Shown here: one piece after another, positions 14,501 through 29,500 of the stretch | How the letters are laid out: each line of letters begins with the position of its first letter | How positions within the stretch are numbered: position 1 is the first letter of the stretch | DNA from: Marthasterias glacialis | Taxonomy: Eukaryota > Echinodermata > Asteroidea > Forcipulatida > Asteriidae | Length of the DNA: 64,000 nt | Reading direction: 5' to 3' | Assembly: GCA_911728455.2 (NCBI GenBank) | Contig: OU452225.1 | Coordinates: 22,540,495 to 22,604,494 of the forward strand | The notes under the pieces: generated by a model | The model's input: the letters and a program-made list of their open reading frames with translations, nothing else | Database searches by the model: none | What the model was told of the DNA's origin: nothing | Position numbers and translations under genes: made by a program

Positions 14501-17500
14501 TGGCTACCATTTTTGTATGGTTCTTGAATAAAAATTGTCTGTACTGTTTTATGCATCACACAATAAGTGCAATTAAACATTTCAATTATGATAGATTGCC
14601 TATATTCGTATACCTAGTCCTTCTGTACATGTTTTCAGGTTGTCTCTCCAAAATTGTATTAGGGCTACCATGCTTGTGTCTTTCCTACTATGCTCCCGTC
14701 TATGCATGGTAAAACAACAGCGTCCTGGCATATTGCCTAGTGGCAGTACTTCCATCTTCCTAATTTCTTACTTTTCACAATATTCAGATGATTTATCTGG
14801 ACATATGCATGTTCTTGGAATATTGTTGTCAGTCCATAAAGTGTGGAAAATTCTGTCAAACTAATTCTGTCTAACTCCTAGAACCGTATGATGCTCCAAG
14901 CTCAGAATTAACAGACTCTTTGTTCAATCATGCAAAAATCAGTGCAGATAGCACTTCAGGTTTACAAACAGCCACCACAAATGTAAATAACATAGCCTTT
15001 TAGGAATGGATAGACCAACTCTGCCGGCTTCAGATAAGTAAATTTTGGTGTGAAAAACATGTCCGATTTCAAACTAGACACCAAACTGTTAACTCAGGTT
15101 CTAGTCTGAGCTGACCAAACAAGGAGCATGACCACAAGAGCTCAGCTTTATTGGGTGGCTATTACAGAGATCATGCAGGCAGCCTGTTGGAAAAATATCT
15201 CAACTTTCAGATCATGCTGCCTGTGAGATGACATACATTCAGATTTCACATCAGAAGGCCTTTTCTTGTACCATTTATTGCTACGTTGATGATGACCTGA
15301 TGGCTGTGTCTCATTTCAGTATCTAGGGAATCACTAATTAGGACATCCCTTAAATACAGGAATGCCTGCAACTTTGCATGAAACAATTTACAAGAGCTTC
15401 TTTGTTGGCTACACCTTTTCATAGGGCAAATGTATTGTATACTGTGTTCCTCCCATCTGATGAAGCATGCTCTCCTCTGGAGGCCATCTCTTTTTATGAC
15501 CCTGAAATTTCAGGAGTTTTTGAAGCCAAAAGTATTGAAGCCAAATACAAATTTAATCTCTGAATAACTTCCGAGACCAAAGGGTTAACAAAGGTTAAGG
15601 GATTTTCCAATTACCGTATTTTTCTTTGTATAACGCGCTCAGTGTATAAGGCGCAGTACCCCAAAATCACAGAACCAAGATTCAAGTGTCAATGTATAAG
15701 GCCAACAGCCATATAAGATGCATCATGACCGCACACACAGAGGCCCAGTACATTGCCACACAGGGGTTATTGTGTTGGTACATCAAAGTTAACATAATAT
15801 GAAGAGATCATGATTTTTTAAAAACGAAAATTAGTAAAACATCGCTTCTGTTTTTTTGTAAATTAAGTTCTTTTCATTTTCGTTTAAAAGAATTTTTCTA
15901 CAGGTTTTGTTTCATGCCTTTCTATTTACACAATGCACTCACGCAGTCCCATCATTTCCATTCCAAAAATAGGCTGCTTGTCTTCATTGTCTCACTATTT
16001 TGCATGCTACAATACAGGCAAAAACCTTCAAACACTAGCGGGCACTTTCATATACATCGCAATCGAATGAGAGCATTCGCCCTCTATTTGCGAAATCAAA
16101 CAATGCAATAACATACAATTACGTTTGTATACGACTTGAAAACTAAAGAATAGTTATATGCGCATGCTCTATGAAATAAAAAATCTGTAAAATGTTTTCA
16201 CTGGTGTGTTTTTGCTGATTTACGCCTTGGGAGAGCAGCATTGTCAACAACGCAGAGTACCTCAAAAACTTTTGTCTTTAGCTTGTCTACTATTAGAAAC
16301 TACTACATGGTTTAGGTTTTATTTTAATAAAATGATACCATAAAGGATTATCCTGGGCGAACGAAAGGATTATTTTACACCAAGATTATGAGACCCAGGC
16401 TTGGGCAACAGATGCCCTGTTGATAGGTTAGTGAGGCATGTTGGGTTATGCATTCGTTCACTGTCAAAGCTGGCAAAATTGGTGTTAGTGCCAAAAACCC
16501 TAGCACAAATCTGGACAAAAAAAAAAGGCGCTTCGACTATGATAAACCCTTAAATAAAAAAAAAGCAAGTGAGGACTTTGGCTCAGCAGAATAACGCAAT
16601 TGTAGAAGTTAGCAGGTAACTGGGGCTCCTTGTGGACTACCATCTGAGAAACATGTATGCAGTAATTGTGCTCCAAGATATCACTTGAATAAATAAAGAT
16701 CAATTCCTATTATTTTGTGTCCTATTAAAATAGGTGGTAGACTCATGATCAGACTAGGAGATAAAGAGCTGGACTACAATCCAGACTTCAAGTTTTACAT
16801 CACAACGAAACTAAGTAATCCGCACTACACACCAGAGATTTCCACAAAGACTACAATTACCAACTTTGCTGTGAAAGAACAAGGTCTGGAGGCTCAGTTG
16901 CTTGGCATTGTGGTGAGGAAAGAACGACCAGAGCTTGAAGAGCAAAAAGATGCACTTGTCATGAACATTGCAGCAGGGAAAAAGAAACTTGTAGAATTGG
17001 AGGACGAGATTTTGAGGTAAATGCAGTTTAGACAGTCTGAAATTATCTCAATTATTTAAGAGCTATAATTATTTCAAGTTGAATTATAGTTTGGCCTGTG
17101 ATGTTGTCAGTCTTTTCTTGCTGTTTTAAAAAGATAAACATCAAAAGAATCAGTTAATTAATATTGAATATTGAACCTTGCTTCTGTTGTTCATTATAAC
17201 GAAATATATTGTAACTAAGAAGAAACACAATTATCTCAGATGCATTTTTGCATTTTGTTGTTGCTCAGACCACAATAGAAGAACCTGAAAATACTTTAAA
17301 TAACTAACACTACATTGTTTTAATTTATGCTGTTTTAACTACATACATTGGTTGGCGGTATGAAATCAGCAATGTAATAAAGATGATGTTACTATTCATT
17401 TATCAGGTTGTTGAATGAAGCACAGGGCTCTCTTCTTGATGATGAGCAGTTGGTCAATACTCTTCAAACATCCAAGAAAACATCAGAGGAAGTTGGTGAA

Positions 17501-20500
17501 CAGCTTCAAGTCTCAGAGCAAACTGAAGCCAAGATTGATGCAGCTAGAGAGGTGAGCATTTCCAACAAAGATCACCTGATAATAAGTTCATAAAAAAACA
17601 TCCACAAATTGTACTTGTAGGTATATTTATTTACTGATTGTTTTGAGTTCAAATCATTTTTAACCAAGCTGCTATTTTTGTTTGATGCTGTTTTTCATTC
17701 ACTGAAACTATTATTCACATCTCCATCCACTCCTGCAAATGTGACACTTTTCGTCGTTTTGTTAACATTTCAAATTGTAAGATTTAACATTTAAGAACAC
17801 AATTGAACAGTGCAGGGAAAATCATGGGATTATCTACTGTACTTAGAAATCCTTAGATAACTTTTTCATGTGTTACAAGTTTAGTATATTTTGGAGAGAA
17901 AGAAAATACCCTTTGAATAATGTGTACAGTTATTTTGTTTGCTTGTCCAAATTGAAGCTTTGAGGTTGGAAGCATAAGACTGATAAACATTTTTTGTGTA
18001 CAAAGTAACTGTTTTATTATTTGTGTTTTACCCATACACCGTTGTGTGTTAAGCACTGTATACTTGGTACTTTCCTGAACTAATGCCTTAGTTAGCTAAT
18101 GCCAGGATAGCTTCTTTACCTAAATCTCTTAGGAAAATTCTTTCAAATCATGTTATTTTGTTTGTAAAAACACCATTTTATCGTGAAAACAACCACATTC
18201 ACCATTACTGTATACATTGCTTCTGAAAAACATTGTACATAAAATACGATCCATACACACAAAGACATGACAGAACAACTACGCGCTGTGTTGCGTGTGT
18301 GGGTGCGTGAGTTGGTGATAGGACTTCCGACATTTGAACCTCTCCAAGTAAATTTTTTTTATATGGACCATGTGCTATTTTTTTTAGACCATCATAATCT
18401 TAGGATTGTCTCTATATACAGCTGTTTTGTGCGTTTCCATGGTATGTAAAACTCTAGATAAAACCTGTCAATTTTTGAGTTTGGGTGATTTGAAGAGTAA
18501 CTGGCAGGGCAGTTGTGGGCGGTTTGAGGACAAAAGTGTTATTATGTACCATAATGAAATCTCAAAAATCCTAAGAACTGCAAGCATTCCAATCTTAGTT
18601 GATACATCACCTGTTACCTCCCACAGCTGTTTATCTGATCAACCTCTCTCTCTACTAGCTGAGTACCGGGTACTTTGAAAATTCTTCATGAACCCCAACT
18701 TGTTTAAATAGGTTTACACAGACATGACAGAGTTACATGATATGCTTAGACATTTTACAGTTTGTAGAATTTAAAATAAAGAAGTGTTAATTGCAGACTT
18801 TGTACAAAATAAAGTTGTAAACATTGTCTTATTCCACAGGGTTATCGCCAATGTGCTCAACGAGCATCCATTCTTTTCTTCGTCTTAAACGACATGGGAC
18901 GTATTGACCCAATGTATCAATTTTCTCTGGACTCCTACATTGAGCTTTTCAATACATCCATTGATAAAAGTCAACGAAGCCCACAGCTGGAATCAAGAAT
19001 CTTAAATCTCAATGAGTACCACACTTATGCTGTGTATAGGTGAGCAGTTGAAACTTTATCGATACATTTACATACATTTATGACACTGATTAACCAGTAG
19101 GCGCCGGATGCCATGTATCAATGCAAATATTTTCCAAGCCAGCAAACAGGTGACGTGAATTCTGTATTTTTGGGGGCTAATATTCCAAGTCTGCAACAAA
19201 GGGCATATTCCACTATGGAGCATGCACAGAGCATGCACGCTCCGTGTAACACTCCATTTCACCCACATAAAGCACCAGATTGCGCTTGAATATTTTTGCC
19301 AAATTTCTGCAGGGGTTATTGTGTAATCGCTGATTCCAGACATTTCTCCTTTGGTTCCAAGAAGAGAATTAAGAGACAAAACTCACAGTGCAGTAAAGAG
19401 AATTTTTGTTCTCTTGGCTTTCTTTGGTTTCTTTGTGCCAGCGGTACTCTCAAAGAAAATGATTCCAGCAATTCCGACAGTAATTCCTGCCAAGGGGACA
19501 GGAAAAATGAAAGAATCCTGACGGCAACTGGTTAAGGTTAAGTAGTTATGTAATTCTCTTTGTAATGGCGTCATGATAACATAACTTGTTTGTGGGCTCT
19601 TTTAGCCAGTTGCCGCCAAGATTCTTGAAAAAAATTATCATTTTTTTAAAAGTCTTGTCCCCCTCGTGGGATTCCTTTTGGCACAAAGAAACCTAGACTT
19701 GACAATGCCAAGAGAACAAAGATTCTCTTTATTGGATCGTCGATTTTGTTTCTCGACCGAGAAAATGTAAAATTCACACAGAATGATTTGTAAAACATTG
19801 GCCGTTACCTACGGCATAGGAGTGGCACTAAACACGGAACCATGGCTGGATTGCCTGTTCACTCTGACTTGCCTCCATTGAGCCAAAATACAATGAATGA
19901 ACAATGGTGGAAGCCTCTCGATGCCTCGTAATCCTCTTCTTGGAACAAAAGGACAAAGGTCTGTAATCGGGGATTACACAAAAACCACCTCTCAATGGCC
20001 AGAAAGTAAGAATATATTCAAGACCTTTTTTGTCCTTGTGTGGGTGAAACAAAGCGTTAGACGGCATGTGTGTGGTCTGTGTACCTTGTAGTTGAATGTC
20101 CGGGGGACCATTGCTCCTGTGGTCTGAAATAAGAGGCATTCAGAATAAAACTGCAGTCAGTTGGAAAGCCCTGGGGGGAACTTTAAAAAAAAAAAAACTA
20201 AAAAGGAACTTGCTATGGTGAGGTTTGTCTAATGAGCTCCTGATAACATATTATATGCTGTCTTTTATGCCATTAGATCTTGTAAAATTGATCAATGACA
20301 CAAAGTCAATATTCTAAAATCAAATTGTTTTTCATATGAAGTGAAACTCACCTACATGTAACTAAGAGAAGAATTAACAATTTTTGCTGCAATTTTATTT
20401 TAAAAACAAAGAAAATTTACCCTAGACTTGTTAACAATTTACTTTTGTGTTTAGATTCACATGTCGAGGACTGTTTGAGAAGCATAAGCTTCTCTTTTCC

Positions 20501-23500
20501 TTCCAAATGTGTGCCAAAATTTTGGAAGCTGCTGGTAAGCTGAATATGGATGAGTACAACTTCTTTCTTAGGGGTGGTGTGGTAAGTTTTTTTGTGTTTG
20601 CTAATTTTTGGCTATATTTGCTGTATGTTCTTTGCTCTCATAGTTTTTAGTCGTTATAACTATTTTTAATTTTTAAATTTATGTCGCATTATGCTAAAAG
20701 ATTGCCATAGAACTATTTGTTTAAAAAGGGTGGTGCCTGTTCAAGGTGTACATGGATCATGATCTATTGGAATCTCAACAATCTGCTTACAGACTTGAGC
20801 ACCACACTGAAAACAATATTGTGGAGGCTATACATATTATTAAGAAAGGGATGAAATTATTTGTATCATTGGACTTTGAAGTTCTGCTGGTCTGTTGAGC
20901 ATCAAATTCTAATTACAGAGATTCAATAAATCCATCAGTCTAATTTCGTTGTTCCACTTTTACCTCACTGATATGTACTTAGTAATCCAGATCAGTTAGA
21001 GCTGCTTTACAAATGTTCCTTATGCATCCATGAATTCAAGATTTGGTTTTCCCACAACTGAGTTTCTTATAGCTGCTTCACAACACATACTTGCCTTCTA
21101 ATCACCCTACAACTTTTTTTCTTCCCAACTTTTGTTTGCTCTTTAGCAGCGTTCTGTTTTAGATGAAAACTTGTACTATATAAAAACATTTATTATTATG
21201 TAAACATTTTTGTAAATCCTTCAGTAAAAGTATATTAAATACATTTTTAAATAGTTCAGTACACAGAGAGAAAAAAGGGTAGCATAACAATTTTTTCACT
21301 AAATTAGAGAAATTGTCTTGTACTTGGAACTGAAGAAAATCACATATATTGCAAAAAAGGTTTAAAAAAATTATCCTAGCCTCAGGATATATTTCTATTG
21401 ACAAATATTGCCTGGTTAATTAAACATATTTATTTTGTTACTTTGGTACATGTAGGTGCTGGATCGTGAAGAACAAATGGATAACCCATGCTCTGGCTGG
21501 CTTGCCGATGCCTCTTGGGATAACATTACTGAACTGGATAAGTAAGTTCATCTTCAACTTCAATTCTGGGATGGAGGTTTAAGACATGAATTACAAAAGT
21601 TACTTTTATAAGTGAAGTTTTGTTTACACTCAAAAATTAAAATTGTACTTTCATATATTTAACTGATTTTTTAGGCTATGTTCTGTACTGAAGTGAGTCA
21701 GAGGTTCATTTATAGACTAGAAGTATACTTTACTGATCTTACCAGTAAATTAAGGGTTCCAATAGATTATGAGGTCATTGAGCTTGTAAAGGGAAAAAGA
21801 AGATGGCTGGCATTACCAGTCATCTACCACTGATGTGTCCTCAGACCAATCACTTTGCCTTGCAGGGAAAAGATTTCAATTTTGAGAATCAGACTCCCAA
21901 GCTGAATTTATGCAGACTTCCCATTCCATTTCCACCTCTTTGGCAGTTGTGTTTGGTAGAGCCTTGATGGTGCGAGTGATCGGTCCACACTGACATTTTG
22001 TGTATGAGCTGACTTTGAAAATTACATATAAATATGTCTCAATGTTTTCCACCAATAGATTCTTTTTCAGAGATGCAACTTCTTTGTTTTTAATTGCAAG
22101 TCCTACTCTTTCAGTTGTTTAACCCCAAAACGTGTATTTCCTTAGAATCTGATGTGTGTTAATCAGAAAAAATTTCAGAAAACCCAGTTGTCTAAAAGTA
22201 ATAATCCCGTCTTTATATTGAGCAGGTTTTTTTCAACAGTCAGTTGCATCTCTGCTTTTTTTCAATCTTGAACGCAATTTGTCTGGACTAGGTCAACAAA
22301 AAATTTGTCGTTATTACTGTTTAACTATTTTTTCATTCATATTTTGCTTATTCCTTTATTTGCATCTGTTACCTACAGCAAGTAAGTATAGTTTCATTGT
22401 AGCAGTTTTCAATCAGTTTGAGTTTTTGTTCATTTGTTTTGTTTGTGTTTGATTTCATTTGTTACTTTTTTTATTTTCATTGCTTTAAATTGTTTACATC
22501 AAGTGCTAAGTGTTTTAAACCATCTCAGTCCTGCATATTATAGACCTTTGTCTGACCAAACCATTTACATAGCTCTATGGTATTTACTGTTGGAATGATA
22601 TTCTGAAAAAAATACACGGCTAATTTAACTTCACACCTTTAGAATTATAAAGTAATACTTAAAACACAATCTGTTTTCGGTACTCTCAAAGAAAAATTAT
22701 TCTGGCGATTTTGAGAAAACAATCCAGTCAGCCTGGACGGGAAAATATGAAAGAATTCCGGCAGCAAATGGTTAAGGTCATAAAACTTATGGCTTTTTAC
22801 TTTATTTTGGTTTTAGCAACTTTTGTTGCTAAACAAATTTTTTAGTCATTACCTCTGTTTCAATTTTTCTGAAATGTTGGGTGAAATAACCTTTTAAATC
22901 CATTTGTGCCTTTAGATTGCATTGATAATTGTTTTGATTTGTTATATCAGTGTTTACAGTAGTCTTTAAGTTATAATTATATTTGACAATTTTAGTCTGA
23001 ATGAAAGCTTGCATTACTTGTTATTAACTCAATACAGTATTAGTTCCCCTAAGAAATCTTCCCATCTAAAATACATGCACGTTCACAAAACAGTTGCTTG
23101 CAAACTTGGTTCTGATTTGGATTTGGGGAATGTGTAAACGTGCACAAAGTCACAAACAAAACAAACAGCTATATGCATTTTTTGTTGTTAGACATGACAA
23201 CCTAGTAGGAAGAAACTAGATTAGTTGGATGATAAATGATGTGATTGAATGGTTATAAAATACCTTTAATGTTGTGATACTATGTTTAATTATATTGTTT
23301 ACTTGGCTTTTAAGAAATGTTTGAAACCAATAGGGTAGTATACCCAGCTAATGGAAACCTTCTTCTTACAGATTGGCTAACTTTCATGGATTAGTTCAAT
23401 CTTTTGAACAGTATCCACGTGACTGGCATGTTTGGTATACCAGTTCAGAACCAGAGACAGCTCCTTTACCAGGTAGGAAGTGTTCATAAACTACATGCAT

Positions 23501-26500
23501 TATTGTTGATCTTTTGTGATCACTTTCATAATGTACTTAGTTATTATGGACTTGATGGTGTTGAAAGTAGAATGCTCTAAAGAAAAGCTTGGTATTTAAA
23601 ACAAATTAGTAATTAGAAGTATACCAAACTTTTGTGAATTAACTTGACAAATATTTTCCAAGCCCTGTCATCTTTACAAGTTATGTAGGAATTTAAAGTT
23701 TTTATTAAAGAAGTAAAACTAAAAAATAACTTTTACAAGTGTATATTTGTGTAAAACTCACACAGACAATTTTAATTTTAAAAGTGGATGAACATGTACT
23801 AGTAATATTTAATTATAATTTATTCATTTCTGTAAAGCGCATATTCCATAAAAACATATTCAAATGTGCTGTACAGAGTAAAATACTAAAAATACACAAA
23901 CAACAATTGCCAAACACAAAGATAAAATAAAAGCAAAAATTAAATAAAGCATCAATGCAAAAAGAAGACTTTAAAAGACTGCAGGTAACAATTTTTTTTT
24001 AAATTAGCCCTCACAAGCCCCCCACAACACACCAAGGCATAAAAAATAGTAAAAAAGCAAAAAACAAACTGAATCAGTAAAAGTCAATCTGAAATAGATG
24101 TGTTTTCAACACACTGTTAGTTCTCCTAATGTGAATAGGAAGGGAATTCTAGAGCTTAGGGGCAGCATTATCAAAGGCACGGTCCCAGGGTCCCATAAGG
24201 TCACTTTGGTACAGTGAATAAGGTAGTCTAGAAAAGTGTCATCATAAGAAATATGAAGATTGTAGATTGTGTACTCTTCCCAATACATCAGTAATGCTGC
24301 TTTTGTTTTTATAGGTGAATGGGATAGTGCCTGTAATGAACTGCAACGAATGCTGATAATTAGATCACTGCGTCCTGACCGTGTATCATTTTGTGCCACT
24401 TCATTTATTGTAAATAATTTGGGATCCAAGTAAGTAAATAAACAGAACTCAACATCTGCAGTTTTTGCAAATATCCGTCATTTGTTCTTTCATTCTGAGT
24501 AACTGCTGTTATACACTAATCCAAGCAGCTCATCCATGGTTGTTTGCATCACTGCAGCTATGGTTGCCGCACACCGGTGTTGACACACTGTGTAACCTTC
24601 ATGCTGATTGGAACATATGCGCGGCTGACGGCCATGGCTGCAGTGGTGTAAACAACCATGAACGAGCTGCTCAGATTAGTATATAAGAGTGGTGACAATT
24701 ATGACAAAGTGTGGGAATATATTTAGATAGCTTGTAGCAAGCTAAAATTTGAACATTCCTTGGTTGCCATCTTAAAATTGCATTCCAGTTTTGCCACTAC
24801 TGTTCACATTTTTCCCTTTTAAAGATGAATGCGCTTGAAGCAAATGTGTATCATTGTGAATTTATTTGCATGTCAAGTTTTGTTTTATTAAATGATCCAT
24901 TTTGTTATTTACTTGTGACTAGGTTTGTGGAGCCCCCTGTTCTTGATATGAAAGCTGTCTTGGACGATTCAAACACTAAGACACCCCTTATATTTGTTCT
25001 CACAACTGGAGTGGTTAGTATTTGCACATGAATACTTAATGTATACTTTTAATGGTTTTTGAAAGGGTACATCAATTTTTCATGTGCTGTTCTCAATAAA
25101 CACCCTATGCAACAACCTAAAACAAACATCAATTTAGATGGTCAAATTTCAAACCAATGGATTAACCAATTGAAAATAATTGCTGGAATTCCAGCAGCAA
25201 GACAAAGAAAAAGCACAAGCTGGCGTTTACAGTAAGGAATAAAGCTATTGTTAAACTGTGTTGTGTGAGTTGGCAAACCACATGGACAATTCACAGTACT
25301 TTATATGTACATGTGCAAATACAAGGTGTTGATCTCAATGAGTACTGTGATGATCTTCTTACTGTACATGTACATGCACATCTGCTGTCTATTTTGCTAA
25401 ATGTTTGAAGGTCACAGTTAGAATTGTTTAAAAAGTAAACAATCATGAAACACAAGGTACGGTTATCACTAATAAACCAAAATTGCAAGGAAAAGGCTAC
25501 ATAAACAGAATTTAACATGTACTTATTGGCATGTTTGTGGACATAATGATGATTTACGACTGTGTTTACTTGTCCAATACACATATAAGCAAAGTTTTTT
25601 GGCTCTTTCCGATAATGGCATCCTGTTCGAGCACGTTTATTTTTAAACCTTTTCTTTTGTTTACAATGTCGAACCTAATGATCAGTGGTTCAATGGATGG
25701 AACTTAGTTGAATAAGACAAAGGATGTGTTTTAGATTCTGAAGAGCAAAAGTACAGTGTAGTGCTTTCTTATTTCAATTTTGACCAATTGTTAGTTGATC
25801 TCATATCTTATCGGATGAAAAGCCACGTGGAATGTTTTTTGCCCGTATTCAAATTTTGAGTGAAACCCTTTTTAGTTGTTGACTTGGTTAGTATGAATGC
25901 TCACCTGTAACTTGAAATGTTGCTTGTGCATGCTTGTATTGGGATAGTTTTTTATCTTAAATGGATTTGTGTACAAATCCAATTTTTGTCTGGCTTTTAA
26001 ATTGTGTATTTATCTGTATTCTGTTGAGAAAACCTTTGATGGTTTCAATGTTCCAAAATGACATTGTACTTTTTGGGGAATTGCTGATAAATAATCAGAA
26101 TAAAGTAATCCTAATGTCAGCAGTATTGTTGGTTGGGTGGTTACTTGGATGAATGAATGATACTGATCATTGTTCCTGTAATTTATAGTCACTCGTTTCT
26201 GCCCCATGTATGTTTTGTGTTTGTAAAGTTCATTTAGACTTTTTATGTAGAAGTTAGTATTTCTATGACCATTGGAAAACCAAAGCGTTGCATTTTTATT
26301 TTAAAACTTGCTGATTTTTTTTTCCACCTTGGCTGTAGGATCCAACGAGTATGCTCCTTCAACTGGCAGAACAGAGTGACATGGCACATCGATTTCATGC
26401 ACTTTCCTTGGGTCAAGGGCAGGCACCAATTGCAACACGCATGATTAAAGAAGGTGTTCGAGAGGTGATGCTTGTCATTTTATAGGCAGTTTATTCAAAT

Positions 26501-29500
26501 ATGAAACAATAATGTAGACCTTTTTCAATGCCCTGCCGTCAAACATGGCAAAGCCGAAGGGGCATATAGTTTTTGCTTTGTTCACTCGTGTGGGCCTGTT
26601 TGACCGTACCATCGGAGGACATTTGACAATAGGGACAATAGGTCCTCACTAGTCAGTTCTTGGTTTTCATGGGTCCTCGGATGCCATTTGTGTACAAAAC
26701 CAATGGAGATTGCTTCAGTACAGGAACAATAGAATGAACAATAGATGGCCTGGAACATAGTGGTGATTCACGAGGGTGTGTGTGTGTGTGTGTGTGCAAC
26801 CATTGTCTGAGCGTTAACTTAAGAAGGACTTGGCATATGAACTCCAAACTTGGTGTGTGGATTGGTCTTGGAATCCCCTAGAAGCCTATTGTTTTTTTGG
26901 ACCCCTAGGTCAAATGCTAATGTCATTATGGTTAAAACAGAAGCCTTACTAATTTTAGGCCCCCAGGTCAAATGTCAAGGTAATTATATGGCTAAAACAA
27001 GAGAAATGTTGTTGTCTGAGCAATAATTTGAGTAAGACTTTGTAGATTTTGAGCATGAATTCCAGTACCCTTTGTCCCTCTTTGTATGAGAGAAGCAAAG
27101 CATAGCACGGTGAGTGCATGCCTGTGCAGATTACACAATTGAATGTCCAGGGGCTTAAGTTTATGTCATCCGACAGACCTACCCAACCAAAAGAGGAGGT
27201 TCCAAAACTTTCCTGAAATGTAAATAAACTTCCACCGTTATTCACTTTGGATAAGTTTTGCGTAATGAGACTTCATCCGACATCAAGTAGTTACACAAAA
27301 AATTCCATGTTTGTGATGTTGGTGAAACATTTTTTGTTCTCTCACTATTAGGTTTGCTAACAGAGCACTTTCAAATGTTGTGTGAGATTTGAAACTTGTT
27401 ATCCTTTGTTCCTCTAGATAATTTTAAAACCAACAAAAAATACTAAATATTTTATTGTGTATTATTTGTTGTAGGGTAATTGGGTGTTTCTGGCCAACTG
27501 CCATTTATCGTTAAGCTGGATGCCTGCATTGGCTAAGCTAGTTGAACAACTACAAGTAGAAGAACCACATCCAGATTTTCGTCTGTGGTTAAGTAGCAGC
27601 CCACATCCTGATTTTCCAATCTCTATCTTGCAAGCTGGTATAAAGATGACTACTGAACCACCTAAGGTGAACCATTCATATATCATTCTTTCATTAGTGA
27701 TGTATCAAGCATTTTGACAGATATCATTGAGCCAACTGACATTTCTTTATAATTTGCCAAATGGTATCCAGGGTTCTCCCCAGTATTTTTCAAAACTGGG
27801 GGGCATTCTGGAAAGTGTGGCCGAAGCACGCTGAATTGGTAGCAGGTCCTTGAAATGTTTTTATTTAATGTTTATGTTTGGTTTGAGAAGCTCTACTGTG
27901 CAATCTGGAGCATTTAAAATAAAAAAAACAAAAAACAAACAAAACATATTTTTTGTTTGTTTGTGTATCGGCCATAATATTCTAGCTTGTGCATGGGGAG
28001 AACCCTGGTGTCTGTCTTTCTGTCTGTCATATTTTTGTTGATGTTATGAACATAAGAGTATGGACTCCAAGTGACTTTTGTCTTGTATAATCTAGAATTT
28101 ATCGGCAATGAACCGCAAAGAAGCACATGTCTTTAATGCTTCCTTCCAAAAGTTTGTAAACCTTTTTAGCTGTTCCGACTTAGCAGTCGGAACAGGTTTT
28201 GTTTTTCTTCGGATTATTATTTTTATTATTATTATTAGCTGTTCCGACTTCGCAGTCGGAACAGGTATTGTTTTCGTCAGATAGCTAGTGCGGCCTCAAA
28301 ACGTTTTAAAAACGTTATTATTGGTTTCTGTCAAAACGTCATAGGTTTTACACACGATTTTTGTTCGTTCGTAATCTTAAAAACGGTAAACATGACAGAC
28401 TTGAGTCCTACATTGAATTGAAGCTTAGTACATGAAGTTATCACTAAAGGTTAAAATGTTAAACATTTTCAATTAATTAGCTGAGTTATAATGACGTGAA
28501 TATTTAATTAGGCAATCTTGTTCCCACCATATCTCATAAAATTAAACGTCTGATTCCCAAATTTTCTTCAGTTCTTGACTCTCTGGATATTGAAGTTGTG
28601 CACCGTGAAACAATATTTTATGTGAAGTCATCATGACATCATTTATAGCGGTGTTTTGTATCTGTGTACAAAGTAATGAAGAAAAGTGTAAACTCGTACC
28701 TAGTTCTGAGGCTGTATACGCCCGGTGCTATCGTATTATTTGTACAGTTTACATGAGACTGCGACAATGACAGACTTTGAGCAAGTCTATTCAACGTATC
28801 TTTACATAATAAAAGGTAGCAAATCACACCAAACAGCATGATGGTCTGATGGCACCGCGGTTTACCGCGTTACTTACCCAAGCTAAGGACCGCGGTTCGG
28901 GGACTCCCGACGAAATCAATTAGTAAAGGCACAAATTTTACCTTTTTTAAATAACAGGTAACTTGTACATACATTGAAACGAACAAGACCAACTGTTATT
29001 TTTCAAATTTTTGGCTCCCGAGGATTTTGTTTTCCCGAAAACTAAAACGCAAAATTGTGGTATGGTAAAAGAGCATTTGGGTTGATTGTGTAAATTAATC
29101 CGGCCAGATTCCGATCGAGTTTCAACAGTCTTCCAGGCCAACGTTATTGTAATGAAGATTTTTTTGGTTTGACAAGTTTGAGATGGTTTGAGAAATAATG
29201 CTTCTAAATTCCAACCGGTCTTCCGGATCAACGTTTTTGTATATGATTGTCTGCTTCAGACGATTGAGATCGTGTAGCGTTTGCAAACGACCGTGCATAA
29301 TAAATACCAGAGATTTGAAGCTTCCGAACGGGCCAAGCTTCTGTGAAGATCTGGTACACTACAGAGCTATTAACGGACGTCAAGCTGTTGATGCGATTTC
29401 GCCATTGGCCAGAAATAATTTTTATTTGCCAATTAGTAATTACAGACGCTTGAAGCAACTTTTTATGCAATACCTGATTATACTTTCTGTCAAAACCGTA